This document shows, in pieces, positions 25,263-35,700 of a stretch of 64,000 nucleotides of DNA. The stretch's first letter is position 1. Each line of letters begins with the position of its first letter. Position numbers and translations under genes: made by a program. Source of the stretch: Clostridium aciditolerans (GTDB lineage: Bacteria; Bacillota; Clostridia; Clostridiales; Clostridiaceae); assembly GCF_016316925.1 (NCBI RefSeq), contig NZ_JAEEGB010000015.1, forward strand, positions 188,244-252,243, read 5' to 3'. The notes beneath the pieces were generated by a model, which made no database searches, was not told where the DNA came from, and saw nothing but the letters and a program-made list of their open reading frames with translations.

Positions 25263-27044
25263 ATGAACTCAATAGTACTTGTTATCATTGCTGCACTTGT
25301 ATTAATTTTAGCTTACAGATTTTATGGCGCTTTTATAGCAGCAAAAGTTTTAGTCATTGATGAAACTAGAGAAGTTCCATCAAAAGTCCATGAAGATGGA
25401 CATGACTATGTGCCTACTAACAAGTGGGTATTAATGGGACATCACTTTGCAGCCATTGCAGGTGCTGGACCACTTATAGGACCTGTTCTTGCAGCTCAAT
25501 ACGGCTATTTACCTGGTACTCTTTGGATTCTAATCGGAGGGGTATTTGCAGGCGCCGTACATGACATGGTATTGCTCTTTGCTTCTGTTAGACATGACGG
25601 ACAATCTATTGCCGAAATTGCTAGAACAAATCTTGGAACTAGAATGGGATTCGTTACTTCTATAGCTGTGTTATTTATATTAATAATCGCTATGGCTGGA
25701 CTTGGATTGCCAGTTGTTAGTTCACTTTATAACAGTCCATGGGGAACTTTTACAGTTGGATTTACTATACCAGTTGCTATATTAATTGGTTTATATTTAA
25801 AATTCTTAAGACCTGGTAAGATAGGTGAAGCTACTGTAATTGGTATGGCTCTTATAATAGTAGGTGTTGTGCTCGGACCAACTATCCAGCATACAGCATT
25901 AGCTCCTTATTTAACATTTAATGCAAAACAAATGTCACTTATACTTGCTATTTATGGATTCTGTGCAGCTGCGCTTCCAGTATGGCTTTTATTACTTCCA
26001 AGAGACTACTTAAGTACGTACATGAAGCTTGGTGTCATAGGTGCCCTTGCAGTTGGTATAATAATAGTTAGACCAACTGTACAAATGCCAGCTATCACCC
26101 AATTTATACACGGTGGTGGCCCTATAATTCCAGGTAAAGTATTCCCATTCCTATTTATCACCATAGCTTGTGGTGCTCTATCCGGATTCCACGCACTTGT
26201 AAGCTCAGGTACGACCCCTAAACTTATAGCTAGTGAAAAAGACATACTTCCTATAGGCTTCGGTGCTATGCTTTTAGAGTGCTTTGTTGCTATAATGGCA
26301 TTAATAGCTGCTACTTGCCTTCCAACTGCAGATTACTTTGCTATAAACTCAGCTCCCGCAGTATTTGCTAAACTTCATATGATTCCAAAAGAACTTCCAA
26401 TGCTTTCACAAATGGTGGGCGAAAACTTGGCGGGAAGACCTGGTGGTTCTGTATCACTTGCGGTAGGTATGTCTTACGTATTTTATAAAATACCTGGACT
26501 TGAACATTTAATGTCTTACTGGTATCACTTCTGCATAATGTTCGAAGCATTATTTATCTTAACTACAATAGATGCTGGTACAAGAATAGGCAGATATCTA
26601 CTTCAAGACCTATGTGGAAAATTCCACAAACCTTTTGAAGATAAGGATTCTTGGTTCAATATGATATTCTTTAGTGCTGTAATATCATTTAGCTGGGGCT
26701 ATCTATTATACACAGGTAATGTATCTACAATATGGCCTTTATTTGGTACTGCAAATCAGATGTTAGCCGCTATAGCCTTTGCAATAGGTACTACAATAAT
26801 AATTAAAAAGGGCAAAGCAAAATACGCTCTAATTACAGCTATACCAATGGTAATTATAGCAGTTATAACTTTAGATGCTGCTCTTCAAAATATTTTTGGT
26901 AACTACTTACCTCAAGGAAAAATTTTATTAGCAGCTATGTCATTACTCCTTGTTATACTTGTATTAATAATATTAGTTGAAAGCGTGCGCGTATGGATAA
27001 AAGACTTGCATAATATAAAACAATCTCCTAACGAAACAGCATAA
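25263..27044 (+). CDS. cstA: CstA-family transporter, copy 2
   Basis: Second CstA protein, 593 residues, almost the same as copy 1 over the first 490 residues, including GHHFAAIAGAGPLIGPV and ALVSSGTTPKLIA; the difference is concentrated in the last 100 residues, which form the final helices and the cytoplasmic end. A strong site AAGGGGG precedes the ATG. The copies arose by tandem duplication and are kept apart by a terminator, so they may be expressed under different conditions or differ in affinity. Ends with its own terminator. Confidence 0.93.
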   Translation: MNSIVLVIIAALVLILAYRFYGAFIAAKVLVIDETREVPSKVHEDGHDYVPTNKWVLMGHHFAAIAGAGPLIGPVLAAQYGYLPGTLWILIGGVFAGAVHDMVLLFASVRHDGQSIAEIARTNLGTRMGFVTSIAVLFILIIAMAGLGLPVVSSLYNSPWGTFTVGFTIPVAILIGLYLKFLRPGKIGEATVIGMALIIVGVVLGPTIQHTALAPYLTFNAKQMSLILAIYGFCAAALPVWLLLLPRDYLSTYMKLGVIGALAVGIIIVRPTVQMPAITQFIHGGGPIIPGKVFPFLFITIACGALSGFHALVSSGTTPKLIASEKDILPIGFGAMLLECFVAIMALIAATCLPTADYFAINSAPAVFAKLHMIPKELPMLSQMVGENLAGRPGGSVSLAVGMSYVFYKIPGLEHLMSYWYHFCIMFEALFILTTIDAGTRIGRYLLQDLCGKFHKPFEDKDSWFNMIFFSAVISFSWGYLLYTGNVSTIWPLFGTANQMLAAIAFAIGTTIIIKKGKAKYALITAIPMVIIAVITLDAALQNIFGNYLPQGKILLAAMSLLLVILVLIILVESVRVWIKDLHNIKQSPNETA

Positions 27045-27060
27045 TAAAGTAAATATTAAA

Positions 27061-27097
27061 TCCACACTGTGAATTCTTAGAATATTCACAGTGTGGA
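27061..27097 (+). terminator. Terminator of cstA copy 2
   Basis: Fourteen-bp perfect stem (TCCACACTGTGAAT with ATTCACAGTGTGGA), followed by TTATTTTATT on the plus strand. It also lies just after the stop of the convergent M16 gene and may serve both. Confidence 0.88.
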
Positions 27098-27102
27098 TTA
27101 TT

Positions 27103-30030
27103 TTATTCAAATACGTTCATAGTATCATTGAATATATTTTTATTTTCTTTTATCTTTTCTTCATTTCCTAATACACATATGAAGTTCTCTTTCATAGTAT
27201 CGGAAATTAAGTCACCAAAGCTTCTTATATCTTCTACTGTTGTTTTTAAAATTTCGTCTCTTTCCTTTTGAATATCTTCATATGTGAGCTTTTTAATATA
27301 ATTTTCAGCAGCTCTATCGCCCTTCATTGAAGGTGTAAGTGGAAAATCTAAATCTGAGACAGTTCCAATGATATATTTAGTCATCTGCCTGTCATCAGTA
27401 TTAAAGTTCTTAAAGAATTCTCCTGCACCATCATAAACCTTTAGTGTCTCAGCTAAATTCGGATCACGGTAGGACGTAAAAAACATGTTTCCGTTTCTTT
27501 GGAAGGAAGAGAAACTTCCATAAGCTCCACCCTGAACTCTTACTCTATTCCATAGGTAATCATAATTTGCTATAGTCTTTAGTACCTGCATACTTCCACT
27601 ATATGAATATCCAAGCTTAATGAAATTATATGCCTTAGCAACATATTGTACCTTACCAGATGTCATTAGCCCCTCATTCTTTTGTTCAACTTTAAAGCTA
27701 TATTCTTCAGCACTAATTCTATTACTATTTAATTTTGTATAAACTAAATTAAAGTTCTTTTTAAATTCATCGTAGTCCTTCTCTTCCAATGTAACACTAA
27801 CTAATAAATTGTTAGTATTAAAAATAGCTTCAGATACACGTTTCAAGTTATCGCTAATTTCCTGCGCCTTGCTATCAAAATTTTTCTCCAAATCAACTAT
27901 AAACTTGTAGAATGATAATCCACCTAACATATCCTCATATTTTCCTACTTGGGAGAAATATGAAAGAAGATGGTTTGCAGCAAAGACATGACCTCTATCG
28001 AAAATAATCATTTCTAAACGTGATTTAGTTTCTTGTATTATTTCTTTTAAACGTTTATGATCATCAAATTTGGTATAACCTATTATTTCCCCTAATAGTT
28101 CCATAAGCTTTGTCATATTGCTCACAATAACTTTAGATTTTATTACAAACTTAGGGTAAATCTTTTCAGCATTCCATTTCTCTGAATATGCCTGTGCTCC
28201 ATTTCTTATGCCACCTGTATTTATATTTATTTCTTTTGCCAAATCTTCATGACTGAAGTTCTTAGTGCTTACTTTACCCATTATAGTTGTCAAAAGAGAT
28301 ATATAAGGTACAAGTTCTTCCTTTACTCCCTCTGTAGCAAAATACATATTTACATATGAAATGCCATTTGTAAACTCAGGGTGATATAATACCTTAATTC
28401 CTTGTTCTTCTTTTTCTTCTAAAGCAATATCTTTAGCTTTAGGGTCAATATCACTTATTGATATTAAAGGAATCTTCATTAGATCCTCTGGCGAATCGGC
28501 AGTTACTTGTCTTTCCTTTAATTTAGCGGTATCTTTTACAAGCTTTTCTATCTCACTTTCTGAAAGCTTTGCTTTAAATTCCTGAAGTTTCTTCTTAACT
28601 TCCAGTTCCTTTTCCTCTGCTAATCCTTTAGCTGGCTTTACTATAAGAATGGAACTATGGCTATTTTTAAGAATGTAAGTATCTATTATCTTTTCGAAAT
28701 AGTTAGTTTCTAAAGCTGTTTTTATCTTTTTTAAAGTATCTTCATAAGTTAGGTGAACCCAAGGTTTCTCATCATATAGCCAACTATCCATAGCTTTCAT
28801 ACCATATATTAATCCTTTAGGATATCCATGATAGTCTGCCTCCCTCAACTGAAATTCCTTTATATTAATTGAAGCTTCAATAAGCTTTTTATCGATTCCG
28901 TTTTTAACTAAGTCACTTAACGTTTTTATAACTATATCTTTAAATCTTTCTTTCTCACTTTCATTAGAGTTCTTAACAACTATACTAAACATAGGTTGAA
29001 GCATGCTAGCTTCAAATACACCGAAAACATCTTTTCCTATATTAGCATCTATAAGTGCCTTTTTAAGCGGCGACGATGGTGTCTCTAACAATAAATGCTC
29101 AAGGATATCAAATGCTAGGTATATTTCATCTTCTGTAGCCTTTCCTACAGCAAAGTTCATACTTAGAAATGTCTTATCTTCTTCTTTTTCATTCACTGAT
29201 ATAGGATAATTAATGGACATTTCCTTTTGTTTATCAAAAGGCTTTTGCATAGCTAATCGAGAATCTACATCTATTCTATCAAAATCTTTTAAGTATTCTT
29301 CATCAATAAACTTTAATTTTTCATTTATGTCTATATCACCATACAAACAAATGTAGCTGTTTGTTGGATGATAATACTTCTTATGAAAAGCTAAAAACTG
29401 TTCCTGGGTTAAGTTTGGTATAACATCTGGATCTCCACCGGATTCAACACCATATTGTGTATCTGGAAAAAGAGATTCTGAAATTTTACGTAAAAGTATA
29501 GATTCAGGGGAAGAAAAAACTCCCTTCATTTCATTATAAACGACACCCTTGTATGTGATTTCTGAATCTTTATTCTCCATATCATAGTGCCATCCTTCTT
29601 GCATCATGATTTCTGGATACTTATAAATGTTAGGATAAAATACTGCATCTAAATACACATCCATAAGATTTGAAAAATCCTTATCATTAGTGCTTGCTAC
29701 TGGATACATAGTTTTATCTGGGAAAGTAAAGGCATTTAAAAATGTATTTAAAGAACCTTTTACTAACTCTACAAAAGGCTCCTTCAAAGGAAACTTTCTT
29801 GAACCACATAGCACTGAATGTTCCAATATATGAGGTAGTCCTGTACTATCCTCAGGTGGTGTTCTAAAACTTACTGCAAATACCTTATTGTCGTCGTCAT
29901 TTTTTAAATAGAATAACTTTGCACCACTTTTTTCATGCTCAAATATTATACCTGTTGAATTAATTTCATTAATATCTTTTTTTTCAAGCAACTTAAAACC
30001 ATGATAGCTTTTATTTAATTCTAATTCCAT
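27103..30030 (-). CDS. M16C zinc metallopeptidase (PreP/insulinase family)
   Basis: Large cytoplasmic protease of 975 residues, the normal length for PreP-type M16C enzymes, which form a clam-shell chamber that degrades peptides. The inverted zinc motif HxxEH is H67-I-L-E70-H71, followed by VLCGSRKFP and the second-ligand region FVELVKGSLNTFLNAFTFPD. An M16C-associated domain lies about residues 460-700 and a second inactive peptidase half follows. Start chosen at 30030 after AAAGGAG; the seven-codon longer frame overlaps that site. Followed upstream by proC on the same strand, 47 bases apart. Confidence 0.93.
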   Translation of the reverse strand: MELELNKSYHGFKLLEKKDINEINSTGIIFEHEKSGAKLFYLKNDDDNKVFAVSFRTPPEDSTGLPHILEHSVLCGSRKFPLKEPFVELVKGSLNTFLNAFTFPDKTMYPVASTNDKDFSNLMDVYLDAVFYPNIYKYPEIMMQEGWHYDMENKDSEITYKGVVYNEMKGVFSSPESILLRKISESLFPDTQYGVESGGDPDVIPNLTQEQFLAFHKKYYHPTNSYICLYGDIDINEKLKFIDEEYLKDFDRIDVDSRLAMQKPFDKQKEMSINYPISVNEKEEDKTFLSMNFAVGKATEDEIYLAFDILEHLLLETPSSPLKKALIDANIGKDVFGVFEASMLQPMFSIVVKNSNESEKERFKDIVIKTLSDLVKNGIDKKLIEASINIKEFQLREADYHGYPKGLIYGMKAMDSWLYDEKPWVHLTYEDTLKKIKTALETNYFEKIIDTYILKNSHSSILIVKPAKGLAEEKELEVKKKLQEFKAKLSESEIEKLVKDTAKLKERQVTADSPEDLMKIPLISISDIDPKAKDIALEEKEEQGIKVLYHPEFTNGISYVNMYFATEGVKEELVPYISLLTTIMGKVSTKNFSHEDLAKEININTGGIRNGAQAYSEKWNAEKIYPKFVIKSKVIVSNMTKLMELLGEIIGYTKFDDHKRLKEIIQETKSRLEMIIFDRGHVFAANHLLSYFSQVGKYEDMLGGLSFYKFIVDLEKNFDSKAQEISDNLKRVSEAIFNTNNLLVSVTLEEKDYDEFKKNFNLVYTKLNSNRISAEEYSFKVEQKNEGLMTSGKVQYVAKAYNFIKLGYSYSGSMQVLKTIANYDYLWNRVRVQGGAYGSFSSFQRNGNMFFTSYRDPNLAETLKVYDGAGEFFKNFNTDDRQMTKYIIGTVSDLDFPLTPSMKGDRAAENYIKKLTYEDIQKERDEILKTTVEDIRSFGDLISDTMKENFICVLGNEEKIKENKNIFNDTMNVFE

Positions 30031-30077
30031 AGTTTTTATTTCTCCTTTCAATTATAGATAGCTCATCTAAAAAATGT

Positions 30078-30890
30078 CTATTGTCCTTTGGACATTTGTA
30101 TTACTTTTTCAGTGCATTTTTCCATAGCCTCAATAATAATACCCTCAAAATTATTTCTTTCTAAGCTATATACTCCTTGTATTGTACTTCCTCCTGGTGA
30201 ACAAACTCTATCTCTTAGTAGAGCTGGATGCTCTCCAGTCTCTAAAACCATTTTAGCTGAACCTAGAACAGCTTGAGTAGCAAATTTATATGCCTTATTC
30301 CAAGGTAATCCTCTTAAAACTGCACCTTGAGTTAATGCTTCAATAAACATGTATACATAAGCTGGTGAAGAGCCACTTACTGCAGAAACTACATCTATTA
30401 GTTTTTCTTCTATAACTTCTGCCTTTCCAAAGCTCTCAAATATTTTTACTACAATGTCTAGTTCTTCTTTTGTAACCATGCTGTTATAACATATAGCACT
30501 CATTCCTTCACCTACTAAGGCAGGAGTATTAGGCATTGTTCTAATTATTTTTATTTTTTTATCAAAGGCTACTTCTACTGTTTTTAAATTTATTCCTGCC
30601 GCTATTGTAACTACAATAACGCCTTCTTTTATATAATCTTTTATTTCCTTTATAACCCCTTCATATGCATCTGGTTTTACAGATAGAAAAAGAATATCTG
30701 CAAACTGCGCAACTTCTTTATTATTAGCTGTAACTAAAATTCCATATTTATTTTTAACTGTTTGAAGAGGTCCCTCTGAGGTATTGCTGGCCATAATGTT
30801 ATTCTCAGAAACTAATTTTGAATTTAATATTCCTCCTATTATAGCTTGTGCCATATTTCCGGAACCAATGAATCCTATTTTTTTGTCCAA
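30078..30890 (-). CDS. proC: Pyrroline-5-carboxylate reductase
   Basis: NAD(P)H-dependent enzyme of 270 residues that makes proline in the last step. The Rossmann motif IGFIGSGNMAQAIIGG opens the protein, and the C-terminal dimer domain has SGSSPAYVYMFIEAL and LLRDRVCSPGGSTIQGV, the P5CR signature. I take TTG at 30890 as the start because AAGGAG ends eight bases before it; the GTG three codons earlier touches that site. It lies ahead of the M16C protease gene on the same strand. Confidence 0.95.
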   Translation of the reverse strand: MDKKIGFIGSGNMAQAIIGGILNSKLVSENNIMASNTSEGPLQTVKNKYGILVTANNKEVAQFADILFLSVKPDAYEGVIKEIKDYIKEGVIVVTIAAGINLKTVEVAFDKKIKIIRTMPNTPALVGEGMSAICYNSMVTKEELDIVVKIFESFGKAEVIEEKLIDVVSAVSGSSPAYVYMFIEALTQGAVLRGLPWNKAYKFATQAVLGSAKMVLETGEHPALLRDRVCSPGGSTIQGVYSLERNNFEGIIIEAMEKCTEKVIQMSKGQ

Positions 30891-31211
30891 GTTTACCACT
30901 CCTTAAAAATTTGTGCATTCAATTTCCTTATTAATTAATTCTACAATATGTACAATATTTATCCAATTACTAATTTTAAAATATAGAATTTATTAACTTA
31001 GATATCATAAATTTATTCAATTAATATATAGTTATTATTATTTATATAACAAATTTTATCCTTTATATCTCTTAAATTATAAAATCCAACTTTTAATAAT
31101 ATATTAAAATGATAATTAATATATTAAGATTTCTTCTCTTTACTTCAATAATATAAATAAGCAGTAAAATATTAATACATTTTACTGCTTATCCATTACT
31201 AATTATAAAAT
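30891..31211. other. AT-rich intergenic region with one hairpin
   Basis: About 320 bases with no gene. The only structure is a 12-13 bp inverted repeat at 31159-31191 (AAGCAGTAAAAT with ATTTTACTGCTT), 20 bases after the amidohydrolase stop, followed on the minus strand by a weak T-rich stretch; it is probably that gene's terminator. The remainder should contain the proC promoter. Confidence 0.6.
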
Positions 31212-32336
31212 TTAAGTAAGCTCATTTTCCATTGATAGTATAAAGTTTACTGTAGTGTAAATTCCATAATATAAAGCCTCATCTGAAGCATCGAAATCAG
31301 TAGCATGTAAAGGGCTTTTCCCTCTACATCCATCATATATCCCTAATCTAAAGTGCACAGAAGGTATTTTTTCTGCAAAGAAAGCAAAGTCTTCTGCAGC
31401 AAAGGTTTTTTCTAAACCAAGAACATTTTCTTCTCCAAGTATTGACTTAGAGGCACTAATAAATTTATCTGTAAGTACTTTATCACTTACTACAGGTGGG
31501 TATCCATCTTTAATTCTCACATCAACCTCACAATTATATTTCTTTGCGCAAAGAGATGATAGGCTTTTTATGTCTTCTTTTATTTTAGCTCTTAGTTCAT
31601 TATCAAAGGTTCTAAAGGTTCCTGATAGGTTAGCGCAATCTGCAATTACATTAGGAGCATTTCCAACATTCATTGATGAAAATGTGAGGACACATGAATT
31701 TAAAGGGTTATTTTCTGTATGAATTTTTGTATTCATACTTTGAATAAAATCTATTGATGGATATATAGGATTTTTACACAAATTCGGCATAGCTGCATGC
31801 CCACCTTTTCCATTAAAGGTTATATAAAAATCATCTACTGATCCCATTGATGGCCCCGAAGTAACTTCTATTTTCCCAACTTCCACATTAGGCCATATGT
31901 GAAATCCTATAATATATGCTACATCAGGACTTTTGAGTACCCCTTCTTTAATCATAGGTGCTGCTCCACCAGTATCCTCCTCCGCCGGTTGAAATATGAA
32001 TTTTACGCACTTTTTGAAACCTATTTCTTTTAGTACCAAAGCACAACCTAATGCCACAGCCATATGATAATCATGACCACAAGCGTGACTAACTCCGTTC
32101 ACTGGAAGTCCATCCATATCTGCCCTTATAGCTATACAACTATCTCCACTATTTAATACTCCAACTACACCAGTATTGAATACAGTTTGCGTCTGTATAT
32201 CCAACTTTTCTAAATAATCTTTTACTATTTTGCTAGTCTTAAACTCCTGAAATGATAACTCAGCATTATCAGAAAGCTTTTCCCTTAGCTTTATTATATC
32301 TTCCATATTATTTCTAATAATCTCTTTTAGCTTCAT
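31212..32336 (-). CDS. M20 family amidohydrolase (N-acyl amino acid / hippurate hydrolase type)
   Basis: Zinc-type amidohydrolase of 374 residues. Metal-site motifs are visible: RADMDGLPV near 72-80, HACGHDYHMAVALG near 85-98, FQPAEEDTGGA near 118-128 and HATDF near the C-terminus. The dimerisation domain lies about 175-290. Relatives cleave N-acetyl or N-benzoyl amino acids, N-acetyldiaminopimelate or indole-acetyl amides; the substrate cannot be set from sequence. It reads after a 323-bp palindromic element that separates it from pyc. Confidence 0.88.
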   Translation of the reverse strand: MKLKEIIRNNMEDIIKLREKLSDNAELSFQEFKTSKIVKDYLEKLDIQTQTVFNTGVVGVLNSGDSCIAIRADMDGLPVNGVSHACGHDYHMAVALGCALVLKEIGFKKCVKFIFQPAEEDTGGAAPMIKEGVLKSPDVAYIIGFHIWPNVEVGKIEVTSGPSMGSVDDFYITFNGKGGHAAMPNLCKNPIYPSIDFIQSMNTKIHTENNPLNSCVLTFSSMNVGNAPNVIADCANLSGTFRTFDNELRAKIKEDIKSLSSLCAKKYNCEVDVRIKDGYPPVVSDKVLTDKFISASKSILGEENVLGLEKTFAAEDFAFFAEKIPSVHFRLGIYDGCRGKSPLHATDFDASDEALYYGIYTTVNFILSMENELT

Positions 32337-32374
32337 AAAATATCCTCCTCATCGTAAGTAGAATTATTTAATCT

Positions 32375-32697
32375 TATAGGGACCCTAACTAGAAAGTTAA
32401 GTTATACGAAAGGCTATGTTTCAAAAGCTGAAGGTAGATTTAAAAACTTTGTGTCAGTCTTAGTGAAGGGTTTTAAGACAACCTTAGAATCTTAGATACT
32501 GGTGAAAAGCCTAAATGGCTTTTCACGAGCGACTTATCAATGGTAATTGATAAGTTGGTCCGACTGAGCGGAGCGAGTTTATCTAAGTTCTTAGGTCGTC
32601 TAAAACTCAAGCTTTAGACTGACTAAAAGTTTTTAACGGACTGAAGCTTTGAAATATAGACTGGAGTATAACTTAACTTTCGGCCTAGTACCCTATA
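32375..32697. repeat. 323-bp near-palindromic element (MITE-like) with two internal hairpins
   Basis: Outer ends TATAGGG and CCCTATA, with GAAAGTTAAGTTATAC on the left matched by GTATAACTTAACTTTC on the right. The two arms, about 110 bases each (32375-32487 and 32581-32697), stay complementary along their length with scattered mismatches. The centre holds two further hairpins: GTGAAAAGCC/GGCTTTTCAC at 32502-32526 and ACTTATCAA/TTGATAAGT at 32532-32555, then GACTGAGCGGAGCGAG. It has no coding capacity. A TA outside each end would fit a Tc1/IS630-type target duplication; that is inference. It lies between pyc and the M20 gene. Confidence 0.75.
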
Positions 32698-32704
32698 CTT
32701 TAAA

Positions 32705-32733
32705 AAACTCTACCTCATTACAAGGTAGAGTTT
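32705..32733 (-). terminator. Terminator of pyc
   Basis: Eleven-bp perfect stem (AAACTCTACCT with AGGTAGAGTTT) with a 7-base loop, 15 bases after the pyc stop, followed by T's on the minus strand. Confidence 0.88.
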
Positions 32734-32748
32734 CCAATAAAAATTTTT

Positions 32749-35700
32749 TTATTTTAGCTTAATTAAAAGTTCTCCAGACTTAGCCTGTTTTCCTTCTTTC
32801 GCTAGTACAGTTTCAACTGTTCCTGAAACGGTCGCTACTATATTAGTCTCCATCTTCATTGCTTCAATTACGATTAGGCTTTCTCCTTCTTTTACGGTAT
32901 CGCCTTCTTTTACAAGCACCTTTATTATATTTCCCGGGATACTTGCTCCTATTTCCATATTATTATCAGGATCTGCCATAGTTACTGATTCTTCGTAAAT
33001 AGCACCTCTAGAAGCACTAACCTTATCTTTTATTTTTACTTCTCTTCTATTTCCGTTAACTTCAAATACAACTGTTCTATACCCTTGTGAATCAAGCTTA
33101 CCTATTTCAAGCATTTGAACAATAAATGTTTTTCCATCTGCTATTTCTATTTCACAAGTTTCTCCTTCATATAGACCATGGAAGAATATATCACTTCCCA
33201 TACGGCTTAAGTCACCATATTCTTTAGTATATTTTAAATATCCTTCAAATACGTCTGGATATAGCGCATGGCTTATTATATCCTTTTTAGTAGGAGTAAT
33301 TTTTAACTTCTCAACTAAATGTTTTTCTATCTTATCAAAGTCTTCAGGTGGAAGTAATTCTCCTGGTCTACATACAATAGGTTCTTCTCCCTTTAAAACT
33401 AATTTTTGAAGCTCTTCTGGGAATCCACCCATAGGCTGACCCATCATTCCTTTGAAATATGCCACGATGGAATCTGGGAATGTCATGTTTTTCGCCTTTT
33501 CATATATATTTTCAGGAGTTAAATCATTTTGTACCATGAATATAGCTAAGTCTCCAACCATCTTTGAAGACGGAGTAACCTTAACTATATCTCCAACCAT
33601 ATAGTTAACCTTTCTATACATATCTTTTATGTCATCATATCTATGTCCTAATCCAAAGCTTTCAACTTGCTGTTTAAGATTTGAATATTGTCCACCTGGT
33701 ATTTCATATTTATATATTTCTGCACTGCCTGTTTTTAATCCTGATTCAAATCCACTATAAACAGGTCTCACTGCACTCCAGTAATCTGATAACTTTTGTA
33801 TGTCATCTACATTAATTCCTGTATCTCTTTCTGTATTTTCAAGAGCTGCTACTACAGAGTTCAATGCAGGTTGGCTTGTTAAACCTGACATACTATTGAA
33901 TGCAGTATCAACAATATCTACTCCAGCATGTGCAGCCATGAGAACTGTTGCTACACCGTTTCCTGTTGTATCATGAGTATGAAGGTGTATCGGAATAGAT
34001 ATTTCATTCTTTAATGCTCTTATAAGCTTAAGCGCTGCATATGGCTTTAATAAAGCTGACATATCTTTTATTCCAAGGATATGCGCACCAGTCTTTTCAA
34101 TTTCTTTAGCCATATTTATATAGTATTCTAAAGTATATTTATCTCTGTCAGTATCTAAAATATCTCCTGTATAGCACATGCAAGCTTCTGCAACTTTTCC
34201 TTGTTTTATTACTTCGTCTATAGCTACTTCCATTCCCTTTAACCAGTTTAATGAGTCAAATATTCTAAATACATCTATTCCAGACTGTGCTGATTCTTTT
34301 ATAAATTCTCTTATTACATTGTCTGGATAATTTTTATATCCTACTGCATTAGCTCCTCTTATAAGCATTTGGAACAATACATTAGGTACTCTGTTTCTTA
34401 ATTCCTGAAGTCTTTCCCACGGTGACTCTTTTAGGAATCTGTATGCAACGTCAAAAGTTGCTCCTCCCCACATTTCCATGGAGAACAAATCTTTCCCAAG
34501 AGCGGATTGAGCCTTCGCAATCTTAACCATATCCCTTGTTCTTATTCTAGTAGCCATTAGTGATTGATGAGCGTCTCTCATTGTTGTATCAGTTAACAAT
34601 AATTTATTTTGAGATTTAATCCATTTTACAAGACCTTCTGGACCTTGCTCATCCAATATTTGTTTTGTACCTCTTAATGGCTCATTAGCAGTTATCTTTG
34701 GAACTACTGGTACATCAAATTCTGTCTTCTGTCCATGAGTTTCATTGACAACTTTTTCTCCAATGAACTTGAGAATTCTTAACTCTTCATCTGCTTTTGG
34801 TGATATATCAACTAGCTCTGGGTTATCAGCAATAAAGTTAGTATCACATTCGCCCTTTGCAAACTTTTCATGATTTAAAACATTTATTAAGAAGTCAACA
34901 TTTGTTTTAACTCCTGATATGGTAGTTTCCTTTACAGAACGTATAGATTTTCTTATTGCATCTTGGAAAGTTCTTGACCAAGATGTAGTTTTAACTAAAA
35001 GACTATCATAGTAAGGACTTATAACTGCTCCAGTAAATCCATTACCTCCGTCTAATCTTATACCAAAACCTGAACCAGTTCTATATACATCAATTCTTCC
35101 TGTATCAGGTGCAAAACTGTTTGAAGGATCTTCTGTAGTTATTCTACACTGAATAGCATACCCTCTAGGTTTTATATCTTCTTGTGTACCAATTCCTAGC
35201 TCCTTCGAACTTAAATCATAGCCTTGAGCTACTAATATCTGACTTTGTACAATATCTATGCCTGTAGTCATTTCTGTTACAGTGTGTTCAACCTGTATTC
35301 TTGGATTCATTTCTATAAAATAATGATCTCCTTTTTTATCTACAAGGAATTCTAGTGTTCCTGCACTTCTGTATCCAACAGATTTAGCTATTTTTAATGC
35401 ATCCTGACATATTTCATTTCTTTTTTCATCTGAAAGAGAAATGGCAGGAGTAATTTCTATAACCTTTTGATGTCTTCTTTGGATAGAACAATCTCTTTCA
35501 TAAAGATGAACAATATTGCCATGCTTATCCCCAAGAACTTGAACCTCTATATGCTTTGGCTTTTCAAGATATTTTTCAATAAATATATCGTCTATACCAA
35601 AAGCTTTTTGTGCTTCATTTTTAGCACTTCTATATGACTGAATAAGATCTTCTTCCTTAGCAACAATTCTCATACCTCTTCCGCCACCGCCAGCAGCAGC

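Noticed and set aside
32375-32697. T-box or other known riboswitch
   Set aside because: No T-box sequence (AGGGTGGNACCGCG) or other known aptamer core; the full-length symmetry fits an inverted-repeat element better.
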